DNA of 64,000 nucleotides from Gerris lacustris. Taxonomy: Eukaryota > Arthropoda > Insecta > Hemiptera > Gerridae. Each line of letters opens with the position of its first letter. Positions within the stretch are counted from its first letter, which is position 1. The notes under the pieces are model-generated. The model was not told the origin of the DNA and made no database searches. It worked only from the letters and a program-made list of their open reading frames with translations. Positions 12,270-25,614 of this stretch are shown one piece after another. The translations under genes were made by a program, and so were the position numbers. Location: NCBI GenBank assembly GCA_951217055.1, contig OX578284.1, positions 25,942,187 through 26,006,186 of the forward strand. Reading direction: 5' to 3'.

Positions 12270-12640
12270 AGCAAAATTAAAAGAGCGCAGACGGTTGAAA
12301 TTAAATGGGACTATATACTGGCTACTTTCGACAAACCATCCAAATTTCAAAAAAATCAAATAAGTACTTTTGATGATATAGGTTTAAATCAATGTATTTC
12401 TTTTCGCACGTGGAAGAAAAAACAATGGACGCAGAATGTTGAAACTTATATTGGATCAACAATGGGCTAATTGTGACCTACCATCTAAATTTCATTAAAA
12501 CTAGATTAGTTTTTAAGATATGTTGGTTAGTGTCTGTTGTAAAACAGACACGAGACCAAAGATGTCTCCTGATTTCTGAAACAGATTTCAAAATAGAAGG
12601 TTTTTTTTAATTTTCTTTTTCTCTGAAACCGAAGGAGTAA
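12270..12640 (-). repeat. Dispersed repeat family B, - copy
   Basis: It is the reverse-strand counterpart of the family B copies at 11205 and 50405. Shared words on the + strand include CGACAAACCATCC, GATGATATAGGT and GGACCAACAATGGGCTAA. It lies about 750 bp from the + copy, so transcripts across both could fold back. Confidence 0.55.
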
Positions 12641-13727
12641 CTCCAAAGGAAGTAATTTATTCTGCTTTAAGGTTCAGAACCATTAAGAATTCCTTACTAT
12701 GTAATAATAAAATAACAAACATTTTTGAACCAATTTTAACTTCTATAATTGGCAATTTAATTTGATTAGGCTGTTTGAAGAAAAAAGAAAGAAAATGTTT
12801 CAAAAGTACAATATTTGTAGAGAAGATTTTAGCTGGTAAAATATCCTTTCTCTTTTCATTCGCTGCGTGTAAGCATGTACAGTAAAGACGTAATAGAAGC
12901 TTCTCAAAGAAACATAATTCTCGGATAAGGAGATGGGATAAAGCTTAAGTCTTGTGTAGACAGGTGGGAAGCTTTAAAACTACAAAATATCTTAAGATTA
13001 GAACCTACAAAAGGCTTTAGCGCATTCACCAAATACTAGCAAAATAAAATAGGGGTTGAGAAAGTGCTTTGAGTGTTATGTTATCACACAAAACTTTTTT
13101 TGAAACACAACACATCGCTATATTAAGGATTTAGACATTGCAAGGTCTTTTCTGAAAGCAAGTGAAGTTCTTTTTGTTCTCATCTTCAATATAATACGAT
13201 AGAAATATTCTTGAGTTTACGAAGATTATGTTCTTTAAATTAATTGATTGTCTTATAAAGTTAATAATTTTAGTATTTATTTTAAGATTTAAGAGTAGAA
13301 AGATGGTATATTGTATTTACAAAAAATAAAATAAAAATACTCTTTTATAAAAGGTGCACTAAAAAATGAGGCGATTATTTTTTGGAGGTGCTAGAGATAG
13401 CTCCAAAGTTAGTGGGATATGTGAGGAACATAATTCCAATTGAATTTTCTCAATTTATAGCTAAATTGCCGTTAAGAATTAAATGTTTTTAATGATCCTG
13501 TTTGTACCGCCAGAATTAATCTGAAATTTATTGATATATCGGCTGATAATAATAGTTAAGTAAAACTAATAACTGATAATTATATACCATTAAGGAAATA
13601 CATAATCTGTGCAAGTTTCAGCTTTCTAGGTATTAGTTAATACTAGTAGTGGGTCACAAGATTTGTGTCGGACAAACATGTGAAGCTAATTAAAAATATG
13701 GGGTATCCCTCGCCCTGCTCCGTCCGC

Positions 13728-13994
13728 GATTCTTAGATGCAATTCAGCAACTCTAGATTCTTAGATGCAATTCAGCAACTCTAGATTCTTAGATACAATT
13801 CAGCAACTCTAGATTCTTAGATGCAATTCAGCAACTCTAGATTCTTAGATGCAATTCAGCAACTCTAGATTCTTAGATACAATTCAGCAACTCTAGATTC
13901 TTAGATGCAATTCAGCAACTCTAGATTCTTAGATGCAATTTAGCAACTCTAGATTCTTAGATGCAATTCAGCAACTCTAGATTCTTGGATGCAA
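13728..13994. repeat. 28-bp minisatellite, 9.5 units
   Basis: Nine full head-to-tail copies of a 28-bp unit (GATTCTTAGATGCAA then TTCAGCAACTCTA) are followed by a partial tenth. Only four or so single-base variants occur (GATGC/GATAC, TTCAG/TTTAG), and the GATAC variant recurs at units 3 and 6. That suggests a three-unit higher-order duplication. There are no spacers of changing sequence, so this is not a CRISPR. Confidence 0.95.
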
Positions 13995-16900
13995 ACTTTA
14001 GAGTTATGTTGTTGCAAAATAACCTAAACCCCGGAAAAATATAAAAAAATCATTCCAAACAAGCTGTTTACGTTTGTTGACCCTGAAATACGAATTAATC
14101 TAAATCACAGTTATTCTTTAAAAAAAAAACAAAAACACATATTTTTCGAGAGTGTGTGAACTGAAAGCACAGACGTAAAACAAAATCTCTTAATGAAATT
14201 TTTTTATCAGCACAACATTTTCTTTGTATAAATCCCTCTATATGAGATCAAACAATCAGAATTGTTATAGCATAATTTTAAAGTAATTAATTCATTATTC
14301 ATTACTTTCCTCTACTGTTCCTTCAAACGTTTCTTGTGAATAGGCTGGTTGATTTTGAATAAATTAAATGAATAGTAAAATAAAAGGTAGATGGATTATT
14401 GGTTAAGACTGTTTTTTTTTTCACCAACAAAAAAGGCAGTAAAAAATTGTTTCGCTTTACTTTAAGACTTATTCAAGCTTTATAGTGATAAATCTGCTAA
14501 CTTCGTCAAATAGGCCTCCTTAAGGTCTCGTAGCCTAACAGAGCAATGAATCTTACTTTCTAGTTAAGTACAGAAGGTTTTCAAGTAAAGTTAATCCTAT
14601 GATACCCTAATTATTTTGGACATTAACTTACAGTTAGGGTACGCTTGTTTCTCTTCCACGTTCATGATTAGTACAAAGGTCAATCCATTAGAGAATTTCC
14701 AGAGGATAAACACCGGATTACCAACCTATGCTGTGTAAAGTTTCGTTAAATTAGAATTGCTGATTTAATTATCTTTTAATTAATCAGCCGATTTGTAGAC
14801 TATAAATTGTCAAGTTAACCAGATGAGAATATTTTAATACTAAACGAAGATTGTCATTTGAAAATCGAATCTTGTCGCATGTGTTAATAAATCATCAATA
14901 ATTGATTACATCAATGAGATAATGCAGTGTCTCTATGCTTTTAACTCATTTGTCAAAACAGTATCCTGTCATCTGTTACAGACTGTGGTGTTTGCCCGTA
15001 GATACGCCATTATACTATTCATGTATGCTTCCAGTTTCTGTAATTAATTCACTAGATTCATAAATTAATTATATTGGAGTGATTTAACTGAGAAACTATG
15101 TGTACCAAGTATAAAGTAAACACTTTATGTAAATTTGACGTAATCTTCGGAACTATTGTTTTTTTTTGTTTTTTTTAATAATTATATTTGAGTTGAATTG
15201 TTGTTTACAAAAGAATTAATTAGCTTTAAGCTTAATTTCTTTCTATCTAGTTTTATGTGCTATGCAATTTACAATAATGGCAGTAGTAGGTTACAAAAAG
15301 GACAGAATTATTTCTATGGTTTCGATCAAAGATTAAAGTGATGATATGACGTGTGTAAGCTGATCAAGTAATATATTTTATAAATCTTTAACTGTATTTT
15401 TCTCCGGCGTGTGACACCGACTCATTATAAAAGAGGTGTAGATCAATAAACAAAGAACCAACGTCTTCACTCAGAATGATTGTGTTTAAACAATTATATT
15501 TAAAGCCGAAAACACGGCTTTAAAAGTGCAAGTGGACTTTAAAAGTCACTCAGATCTATATGAAGAAGGTTGCATTAGAACAGCTGAAAGCGGTCAAATG
15601 TTCAAATAAAATCATTCTACTTGAAGACGTTGTTTGGTTATTGAACTGCACTTCTGAATAGTGAACCCAAAAAATTCCCCCACAGACATCCTCAATAAAC
15701 TAGTTCAGTGTATATTAATTTTTAGTATCAAGTTAGTTTGGCTACCCACAGCCTAGTGCGCCACGGATATTTTTAAAATAGTTAATTCTAGGCTCGAGTG
15801 AACTTCACATCTTTCAAGAACCATAGATGGTCCATCAATATATATGTGAGGAAACCACAGTTAACTTGGGTAAAGAATTTATAAAAACGATAGTTATCAT
15901 GTTATATGCTACGTAGCTATTCTGTTTCAATTTTGTAACATTTATTAAAACTTCAATTTTAAGTATTGGCCTTATAAATTTCATATTCATTCAATATTAA
16001 ATTTTATTGAGAAACATAGATATGTCACATGCATACAATGTACAAGTAGATTTGATTCAAATAAGCTCATTTTATATTTGTCTAATATTTTGTAAAAGAG
16101 ATGAATAGGATCCTTCCTTTAATAGTGTTTTTTATTGTTTACATATTTTACTTCTTTATAAGTATAGGGACATTAAAGTAAGAGTCTTATTTAGGTGGGC
16201 GAGAAAAAAACATTTTAAATAGTTGTTTTTAAGAAATAAAAAAGCGGTGAAGTGGAGCGTGATAAGAAAGAAAAAAGAGGGAAAATTATATATATAAAAA
16301 AAAGAGCTAAAGTTTAGGTCACAATGCACAATCAGTCTTATTGTGAGAGGTCAAGTTGCTTTGAGTTCATCCAAGCCATTAACGCTTACCTCTTCAGATG
16401 TACAGTCCTTTCTCAGCAATAACTCTTTTCTTCTTGACGAATCTCTTTTAATGTACTGACAAATAAAAAAGGTTATCCATTATTATAAAATAATAATGTT
16501 TTGTCTTTTATTTATATTTCTTTTGTTAAATTTAGCAATACATTTTATTTACAAGAAAGAAAAGGAATAAACTGAAGAAAAGAGGATCGGAGTTAACGAG
16601 AAATTTATTAAGGTTCTTTTACTTGAATTGAAGTCCAACATCAATAATAATCTAGCTTTGATTTTTACAGTGAGATATTGTCGATACTGTAAATCAATAG
16701 ATGGGTGGTAAAAAGGCTGATAATTCTGTCCTTTTAAAACCTACTACTGTCGTTATTATAACTTGCATAGCACATAAAACTCAAAAGACACGAAGCTAAC
16801 CATCGTTATAAACTTTTACACCAGCACGTTCATTAAAAATTACAACTCAGTACACATAAAAAATGTATCATATATGTATCTCAATATAACCCAGATGGAC

Positions 16901-17397
16901 ATAAATATGGCATCGAATTATGGGGTTGCCAAGCGCTCTAACTCCTACCATATCCAATAAACAATTTTCAGGAATATAACTAATACTTCCTTTTTTTTAT
17001 TTCCAACTTCATCCTTCATATCGACCTAAAAGTACACTTTGTTTCTGACCAAACCCACCAGATATCAATCCTTTTATGATTCCGTATGTAGTACTAATCC
17101 TTTTGTACAAAACTTATCTTCCAATCGGATCATGGAAATTCTCCCTGATGATTGTGTGGTCAAAGGGCTTTGACCACACGATTTGTTAAATAATTTAAAA
17201 AGAAACTTAATGTATGCATAACATATATATTAGATGACATAAACATTCATGTAATTAATTGTGAGTTCAGTCACTGAAAATTTCTCACAAAAAGGTTACC
17301 ATGACATGTGTAGTAACCGTTGTAATTGCAATAAGCAAATAATTATACATTATATTACTCCTAATAAAATATATATTCCATTCCTCAATATATTATA

Positions 17398-17992
17398 CAG
17401 GGTGGCACAAAAGTATGGAAACCCCTGAATAACTCGTCAGAAATGTATTTTTTTGAAAAAAGTTGAATACAAAGGTTTCAGGATTTTTCCTTAGCTATAC
17501 AATGGTGACCGTGGATTTGACCTTAACCTCGCCCCTTCCTTGAGCATGACCCTTAAGGTCATAAAAAGGGGGGGGGGGTGTTGAAATGACCTTTAAGGTC
17601 ATAGTCAAGGAGTTGGTGTAGGCCGTGGTCAAGGCTGCTGTTAAAGGGAAAAATTTGGTTATTTCAAAATCCACAATACAAATTAAGGTTTCCCATTGGA
17701 AAAACCATTTTGACCCTGGAATGACCTTAAGGGTCATGCTCAAGGACATGGTCAAGGTAATATTTTTCGTAAAATTTCCTGCTCTTTTCAAATCTGCAAT
17801 AAAAAATGGGGGTTCCCATTTAAAATAACTAAGTTGACCTTCAAATGACCCTGAAGGGCAAGGTTAAGGTCAAATCCAAGGTCACCATTGAATAGCTAAG
17901 GAAAAATCCTGAAACTTTTGTATTTAACTTTTTTCAAAAAAATGCATTTCTGACGAGTTACTCAGGGGTTTCCATACTTTTTTGCCACCCTG
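17398..17992. mobile_element. TA-flanked MITE (Tc1/mariner type) rich in AGGTCA
   Basis: The ends CAGGGTGGCACAAAAGTATG and its near-reverse complement start inverted repeats of about 140 bp (17398-17540, 17850-17992). TA flanks both sides (17396-17397, 17993-17994), as expected for Tc1/mariner-type insertion. The 310-bp core is non-coding and packed with TGACCT/AGGTCA words, including an everted pair TGACCTTTAAGGTCA. Small ORFs on both strands inside it are accidental. Confidence 0.82.
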
Positions 17993-18018
17993 TATATTAT
18001 TACTCCTAATAAGTTATC

Positions 18019-18563
18019 AAATACGCAGATAAACTTAAGTATTGGAAGCAAGTCTAGAAATCTACATTCAAAAGTAGCATTAGGCAGAAAAAATTGGAGG
18101 ACTCTGTAATAATATGTTATATCTTTATTTTGACTAGTAGTTGAATTATCACAATCCAATTCAAATACCTAACAAATTAACACATAAGGACTCAAATCAC
18201 GCTGTGATTTGTTGTTCAACCAAGCTGAACAACTTAGAAATAAAATATAAATTGGAACCAAGACCAGAGTATATACGTTGGAGACATTGAATACACAAAT
18301 AAACTTAAGTATTGGATGGAAATCTAGAAATCTACATTCAAAAGTAGCACTTGGCAGAAAAAAATGTAGAATTATGGAATAATATTTCATATCTTTATTC
18401 TGACTTACAGTTGAATTATCACAATCCAATTCAAATACCTAACAAATCTGCACATAAGGACCCAAAACACACGGTGATTTGTTGTTCAGCCAAGTTGAAC
18501 TACAGAAATAAAATATAAATTGGTACTAAGACCAGCCCATATACGTTGGAGGCATTGACAAGC
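18019..18563. repeat. 270-bp tandem duplication, diverged
   Basis: Two head-to-tail copies have a period of 270 bp: AAACTTAAGTATTGGA begins at 18031 and again at 18301, and CAATCCAATTCAAATACC recurs at the same spacing. They differ at many positions, so the duplication is old. It starts about 25 bp after the MITE at 17398-17992. There is no credible coding capacity. Confidence 0.85.
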
Positions 18564-19954
18564 GACCTAAATCGCAACATGTATGGGCCCTTAATAGTAA
18601 AAATTGTGGTTGAATGTGAGAAATAATGTACACTGACAAAGTGTTGAACTTAGAAAAATGTTTCCTAAAATTTAAAGCATCTTCAAAGCAAGGGAATAGT
18701 TACCGATCGAAAACGCATAAAAAGTGAAAGTAGAATATTGTGGGAAACAAACAAAAAAAATCGTGTGACATAGTCGCGGAACGAATGCGGGGTTTGAGTG
18801 AGCGTTGACAAGTTAAGGCGAACGTCACTCCTGTCGTTGACGTCTTCGTCAGCGATAGTGGTGGCTCCCTAACCAAACATATAGATGGATCATTTTTTAC
18901 ATGAACATACCCCAGTTTTTTACGTATACTGTACACAATTTATATTGTTGTAGACCCCATACTGGATCTTCAGGTGATTATTTTTTACATCTGGGTGTTG
19001 TGGAAACGCATAAATACAAAATTGTTATTATTTCAATTCTTAGAATTTCAATTTAGTTTGTGCCTTTAAGAAAAACAAATATATTTCCTTTAAAGTACTA
19101 AAGATTTAAATAATCATCTGAGTTTGACTTCTCGTTGACAGGATATTATTTCAAGAAATAGGTATACATAGAATTAAAATTCAAATCCTTGTAAAAAGCA
19201 AGACGATTTGTTGAAATACCTCGGTTTTAAATCAAAGATTAAGATGCAGTTGAAATATATATTTTTTTTTTGGAAAATGGAAACTTAGTCAGGATATGAA
19301 AAGTAGAATAGTTATATTTGTTTTGTTTTAATCTCGTCATGAGGAAGTAATAAGCTTCTACTCTTAGCATTCAAACAATGTCAAGTTTCAAACTGCTCTG
19401 AACAATCCGTCCCTTGCTTTTCAACTACAACTTTTGTCGAGGAAAAATATATATAACTTGTCTCAGATGTCATCTTCAGATACTTTTAGCAATGAAGTTT
19501 TATTGTTTAATGAACTTTATCAAGTGTGAAAGCGAATTGTTCTTTTCATTAAAGTTATCCTACACCGAATAACATATTTTTAAGTTTCATTACTTTCTGA
19601 TTTATATATTATTCTAAATTTATTTTTTATAATTTGTTAAAATTAAATTATAATTTCTTAGCTACATTTTTCAAGTGCCACTGAAAAATTTATCTTTAAA
19701 TTCAAAGTGTAAGAACACGATTTAACTGTGCCAATTTATATTAACGCAATAAATTAATAACAACCCCTTTAACAAATAATAACCCCAATAACAAACCCTT
19801 CTATAAAGTTTTGACCAATGTCGGATTTTGTATCTATGATGTCTTTTTTATTGCACCATGCATACAAAATCCGTCACCTTAAAAGGGAATATTATTATTA
19901 TGAATTTTCTTTTACTTATTATTATCTTTCTATCCTTTTTACTTTTTTAAATAA

Positions 19955-20375
19955 AGAGAAAGTATCGTTATGGCGCAATAATTCGATTTTGATAGATTTA
20001 CACGTTTTGAGCCTAAAAAAAGTGATTTAAAAGTGTCTGTGTATGTAGACGCCTGGAGCCTACCCTCCTAGGGTGATTTTGACGAAATTTGCCATACATG
20101 TTTAGAAAAACCATACCCCGAGAAAAAATCTAGTTATGAATTTTAGCTCCTAATCGTGGGGCGTTACCCCCCAAAAAACTATGACAAACCGTGAAAAAAA
20201 TAATTACTCGAAAACGGTTTTAACGATTTTGATTAAAAAAAATCTAAAAAGTAGTCCATTTAAATACACATCTAATGATATAAGTCGTTTTCCCGGAAAA
20301 AATATACTTCCTAAGAAAATAGATTTAAACGCGGATGGGGAGAGGCCGTGCTCGATTCCCCGCCGAGGAGAATTT
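19955..20375 (+). repeat. Dispersed repeat family C, copy 1
   Basis: It shares GATTTACACGTTTTGAG and TTTGACGAAATTTGCCATAC-type wording with 52375-52600, and CCATTTAAATAC plus TTTCCCGGAAA-like blocks with 35640-36165. It is non-coding. The GTCTGT...CTGGGC...AAATTTGGCATAC layout is common near Helitron and non-LTR ends in arthropods, but I cannot place the class. Confidence 0.5.
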
Positions 20376-20749
20376 ATTTTTATGATACATTTTGATAAAA
20401 TGTTTAATAATAATTTAATGTAACTACAAAAAACTAATAAACTGAAAATACTGGGCTAAGTAATTATGAGCTCGTATCTGAGAAAGTTTGTTTGAGTTGT
20501 CATGTTGAGTTTTCTTTCTTTACGCGTGATTGCACATTATTATTATTGACCGAGCGGAGGAGTTCTCTGTTTCAACGCCACTCTTTGGCATTTTGTCTGT
20601 TTGTTACGCATTCCGCTGTCATGACCATAAGCATCGTTTTATTTTCTTAAAATTTGGACTAGGTGTTCCTTGTTTATTGATTTAATTTTTTTTTGGAAAT
20701 GAGGTATACTGTATACTGAACTTCTAGTGGTTATGTAACTATAAGGCTA

Positions 20750-20971
20750 CGGCCACACCGGAGCTACCTCGATTGGAGCCTAGCGGCATGGTGAGTCGCC
20801 ATGTAGAACAGAATGGACTGTTCGTCTAGCGACTTGCTAGGTAACTCGCCTAGTAACCAAGCGCGCGGTGTGGCCGCTCTCGTATGTTCTAGAAGGTTGG
20901 TTCACTTGGATTACACGCCTTGCGACTCACCAAGCCACTAGGCTCCAAGCGAGGTAGCTCCGGTGTGGCCG
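20750..20971. mobile_element. 222-bp MITE with CGGCCACACCGG inverted repeats
   Basis: The inverted repeats begin CGGCCACACCGGAGCTACCT at each end, with a further internal GGTGTGGCCG copy. CTA flanks both sides (20747-20749, 20972-20974) and is a probable 3-bp target duplication. It is GC-rich against its surroundings. It is likely a PIF/Harbinger-type or similar non-autonomous DNA transposon. Confidence 0.72.
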
Positions 20972-21599
20972 CTATCTAAGAGTGAAACACAACACACCTT
21001 TTTGAAATTAAACCAAGATTATATTGCTGTTTAGATTTTAGTGTTAATGAAAGCGTGTAAAACATTTCGGAAAAAATCTGTACTTTTTCATCTGGTTACG
21101 TTTACAATCTCAAGGTGTTCAAAAACGATACATGAAAATATATATACTAGAACATTCAAGTAGAAACATTCTAAAAGTATAAAGAGTTTGAAAGCGTTAG
21201 GATCCTATTTCTTAAGAACGTAAGATAGATGAGTCCAGGATGGACCCTTTCCTTCTTTATTGGCATAAAAATACGTGTGGTCTCGCGGGACACCCGGTAG
21301 GAACGAAGTTCCTTACATTTTTCATTAAATATAGATTATAAAACCACACTGCTAAGTACGTATACATTGCTAATTACTTATAAATGGCGGAGTTAGAAAA
21401 GAGACAAAATTAAAAGTAACGATCTGTTTGTACCTAGCAAGAGTTAAGGAAAAATTAAAAGAAAATCATTATATGTGTCATTATAGCAAGCGTCTTACTA
21501 TAAATATATATTGAATATAAGAAAAAAGTTGATCATGATGAGTTTATAGTTAAAGAGTATGTTTGTTAAAGGATGTTGGATTGAAATAGGACTGTTTTT

Positions 21600-22415
21600 T
21601 ACCTACCCGGCCTATTAATTTAAAATATTATCAAATATATCTCTTCCCAACTCTAAAGCTTCTGCTTCAATCCGGCTGAAATTTTACATGCCTGTTTCAA
21701 TTGTACTTTAGACAATGTGTAAGAAGTTTTATTAAAATCGTTACGTTAGAACGGAAGATATCGGTAAAAACGTTGTTTTCTTTATTTTAAACTTTTGGGT
21801 CCACTTAAATAAATTTAGCGATCTTTATCACTTCATAACAGTGTCGGTGTACGTTTTACTAAAAAAAATAGTTAAAAAAGTTGTTTGACTCATTAAATAG
21901 ATGAAGTTTGAATTTTTTCTTGGATTAAATACGCAGTATTATAATAATATACCTAATATATTGAAATAAGCGCCAGCACAGATCAATTTTACTTTTAACA
22001 AGACCGTCATTATATTGCGGGTGCGCGCAACTAATACTAATAAGTAACACTTAATATATAATACAAAGATCGGCACATTGCTTTTGTATGAATGTCAACA
22101 AGAGACTGAATTATATTGTCAGAAAATAATCTACAAAAATTAGAAAAATAATAAATAACCATGGATGTGCAAGTGCACCTTAATATTTTCGATATTTACA
22201 AAACTAAGTGACATTTTGACATATAACAAGTAACAGGCTTCCATAATAACATTTTTTTCCGTCTTTTTGAAGCTTACGTTTACGCGAGCGTTGCGCGTGA
22301 ACGCTTGGGGGGATAACGTTTTCCAACGAACTCAGCCTGAGCATTGGTAAAATGAACATGGGTACCAAATTTCAACTAACTCTGTGATCTTTTACTCAAG
22401 TTATCGTCATCGGTA
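21600..22415 (+). repeat. LINE-tail-like repeat family A, interrupted copy
   Basis: 21600-21890 matches 32500-32740 (AAATCGTTACGTTAGAACG, AGATATCGGTAAAAA). 22253-22415 matches the 3' part of family A (CGAACTTAGCCTGAG-like, then TTTTACTCAAGTTATCG). About 350 bp of unrelated AT-rich sequence splits the two halves. Confidence 0.55.
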
Positions 22416-22679
22416 GATTTCGTGACGGTTTTTGCATGACGGTGATTTTGGTCTTTTTTTGGATTCACTCCCGGGCTCCAGGACGTGCCATAAGGAACTT
22501 CGTTCCAATAATGTCACTAAAAAAGGTCTATAATGGCAGACTGTGTAGAAAGTTGTGCAATGTAACTAGCGTACTAACCAATGATACACTAATGCCACAT
22601 CATTCCATTTTTAGTCTTGTCAGACTGCATTACTGTGTATTACGTATATATCTTTACGTGTTTGGATTTAGCCTCCTTA

Positions 22680-23483
22680 AGCCGGGTTTACACTAGAGTT
22701 AATAACACGTGCTGCTAACATTTGTTACCAACATTGTGTTGGTAACAAAAAAAAAAATAATAACAATAATATTGCTGTCAATAAAGAGAAATGAATGCTG
22801 GTAACAAATGTTTCTAACAAAATGTTGCTAACAAAGTACTAGTTTGAGTTTTAATTTGTTATTAACATTTTGGCACATCCCTATGCTCTCTTGGTCTGTC
22901 AATTGGCTTCAAATGTCAAGAATTGAGGAATAACGGCATGGTGGAAGGGGAATGCTATAATCATCTGAGAAAAATAGTAAAAAATGTTGCTAAAGGCACC
23001 AATACTCGACAGAGCCAAATCCACGAGACCAAATCCAAGCGAGCCATTTTGGAATCACCCTAAAACCCACGTTAATGTCAGACCAGGCCGCGGCCAAGGT
23101 CCGAGGCGCGCGCGGTGGATTTTGGACTTGCCGGAAATCCAGCCTGGCTCGCCGTGCCTCACCGGTTCTTCTGAGTTTCCCCTACATGGTGAGTTTTGGA
23201 GTGGCGCGGGGCCATTTGGCCTGGTAGATTTGTTACCAACATTTGTTTTCCATTTGTAGTGGATAACAAAAATCTTGTCTACAACATGTATTTTTTTAAT
23301 AAAAATTGTTGGTAACAAATTCAAAAAAAAAATTCCAAAATGTTACTAATAATTGCTATCAAAACATGTCAAAAACTCTTGTGTAAACCCGGGTTTATCA
23401 TTTTGTTATCAACATTTGTTACCAACATGGTTACTAACAAAATTGTTGGTAACATTTGTTACTAACTCTGATGTAAACCGGCT
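22680..23483. mobile_element. Harbinger-like MITE, TTA target duplication
   Basis: Termini AGCCGGGTTTACACTAGAGT and AGCCGGTTTACATCAGAG face each other, with TTA directly outside each (22677-22679, 23484-23486). That is the PIF/Harbinger target-site pattern. The arms are rich in TTGTTACCAACA words that can pair with one another. The centre, about 22990-23230, is an abrupt GC-rich block open in frames on both strands, with no recognisable protein. Confidence 0.75.
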
Positions 23484-24989
23484 TTAGCTTTCAAACTTTT
23501 TTACTTGTTTTAATTAAATTAAATAATTATACAAAATCATAATTTATCTGACATTTTATCATCGTATTAATAATAATTTAAAATGATTATTAAAGGATCT
23601 CTTCAAAAATTGCAATTACATAATTACGAATTTCTAATTAAAAGTCTAAAAGGTTATGTTGGACTTATTGTAGAAATTATTTTTTTGGGGGCTTATGTTA
23701 CAACCTCATTAAATTAAATTATAAGTAATCAAATGTGAAGGAAACAGGGTTGGACAGAAAGGAAACAATATATGGTGTTAGCAAGTTACAATGATTTGAT
23801 TTATTCATAGCTTTTACACAGTTACCACTTGTGTGAAATTAAAATATTAATTATTACACATGTTAATCAATATTAAAGAGAAAACATCTGAGATTTATTT
23901 TAATTAAGACTTCATATTTTAATAGGGTGAAGGTTCAGGGGATGTGGTGTTTTTTTAAGGGCTTACTAGTGAAATATAAAAGTAAATATGTATTTAAACC
24001 GCACGCCAAACGATAAAATAAATTTTATTAAAAAAACAAAAAAAAAACTCACCCCTTAGCCTTTCATGTTATAGTGAGTCACTCATGAGGAAAGTCAATG
24101 TGGGTTAACAACCATAACGTCAAATTGAATTCTCGTGTGAGGCCATTTCCGCCTAAAAGAAAGATAAACAAGAAATACTTAACATGGTTGTGTCTGTGGG
24201 AGGAAACAATCAGGTAACAGTTTCATTTTCAATTTAAGCTTTTCCTAAAAAGTAGTGTTGTTGAACGAGCTCTGTGTAATAGGGATTGTTGGCTAAGGCA
24301 ACCGAATCGGGAGAAAGCTTTAGAAAAACCCGTTTTTGTGAGAATAATGGGATTGAAGTACCATTTAAATGTATTTATTTGCACTGGTAGACTATGAAAC
24401 TAAATAGCCTTGTGTTAGATCCATTTAGAACTGAGTTGGATAGAAAGAGGTAATAATGCTGCCAAATAGTGTAGGAAATTCACAATAGATTAAGTTTTAG
24501 AGCTATTTTTTGGCTGGTTTTATTACGGTGGTGTCAAGATAAGCCCGTCAATCAATAAGCGCAGTTTTTTATATAAACCTAAAAACTCAAATATTCCCTA
24601 ACATTGCACTATTTATAATAGGTATGTCAATGGGTATAAAAGTAAAAAGTGTAATTCAACTGTTATGACTAGTTGACTCTTAAAATATCATTTAACACTC
24701 ATAATAGATGGAAAATAATAAAAAAAATGTATAATTTAATTGCTACCTAAATAGAACTACATTTACAGATATAAATCGATCTTAGCTAATTTAAAAGCGT
24801 GGAAGATCTCCAAATGAGGATGTAATATATTTTCGATTCCGCCCATATGTACGATGTTTATGAAAATATATACCAAATGTCATCGCTGTCGGGTTTTTAG
24901 TTTAGATTGGTTATTTCTATCACATTTAGAAATTTTATTTTTATTCTTTTCCATTTTACTATTATCTATTAGATTAAGAAGTGACTTAA

Positions 24990-25580
24990 CCCGTAACTGG
25001 TGAGGTTGGGTGTCAGATACCCATGGAATACTTTGTTTATAAATTATCACTAGAGGGTTAGGCTGGGGCCTGTGTCCTCTCATGTACCTTCAAATCAGTT
25101 TATTGTCTGTTGGTTTGAAGATCTTAGGTTGTGCTAAACGTGAGTTGTTTTGTTTTTTGGGCTATTTCCAGAAATTCAGGGTATTCCTAACCCAACCTCA
25201 CCAGTTAAGTTACTCTTTTTTTACTATGTAATTTGTATAGTAAAAACTGTTTTTATAAAATAACAATTTAATTTTTTTTTACTAGTATTAACATTAAATT
25301 TCATAAATATAATAATATTTCCTCAAAATTTTAATTAAAATATTCAAATTATTTAAATAAAACAATGCACAAAATTTTTATCGTACTTTTATTATTTGTT
25401 GGCCCCTTTTTATGTTTTTATGTGCAAAGAATTGTATTATATTATAAACAAAAGTTACTTTTAATACTACATGCAGCTATTTGTTATTTATAAATTTGCT
25501 GAGAGGGGGGAAAAGTTCTGGGTATCTGTAACCCAACCTCACCAGTTAAGTAAAATAAAAAGCACCTCACCAGTTACGGG
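24990..25580. mobile_element. piggyBac-like MITE
   Basis: A 17-bp perfect inverted repeat (CCCGTAACTGGTGAGGT) ends exactly at TTAA on both sides (24986-24989, 25581-25584). TTAA plus CCC termini is the piggyBac signature. Subterminal copies of ACCCAACCTCACCAGTTAAG lie at about 25192 and 25532. There is no transposase. The LTR retrotransposon begins only 30 bp further on. Confidence 0.82.
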
Positions 25581-25614
25581 TTAAAATGAGTGAATCTCAA
25601 AACCAATTTTCACT

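Noticed and set aside
13728..13994. Direct-repeat array as possible CRISPR
   Set aside because: Repeats are contiguous with no variable spacers. This is a minisatellite in a eukaryotic intron.
22984..23324. Overlapping open frames of 91 (+) and 89 (-) codons
   Set aside because: GC-rich DNA lacks stops by composition. They lie inside a MITE and neither resembles a protein.
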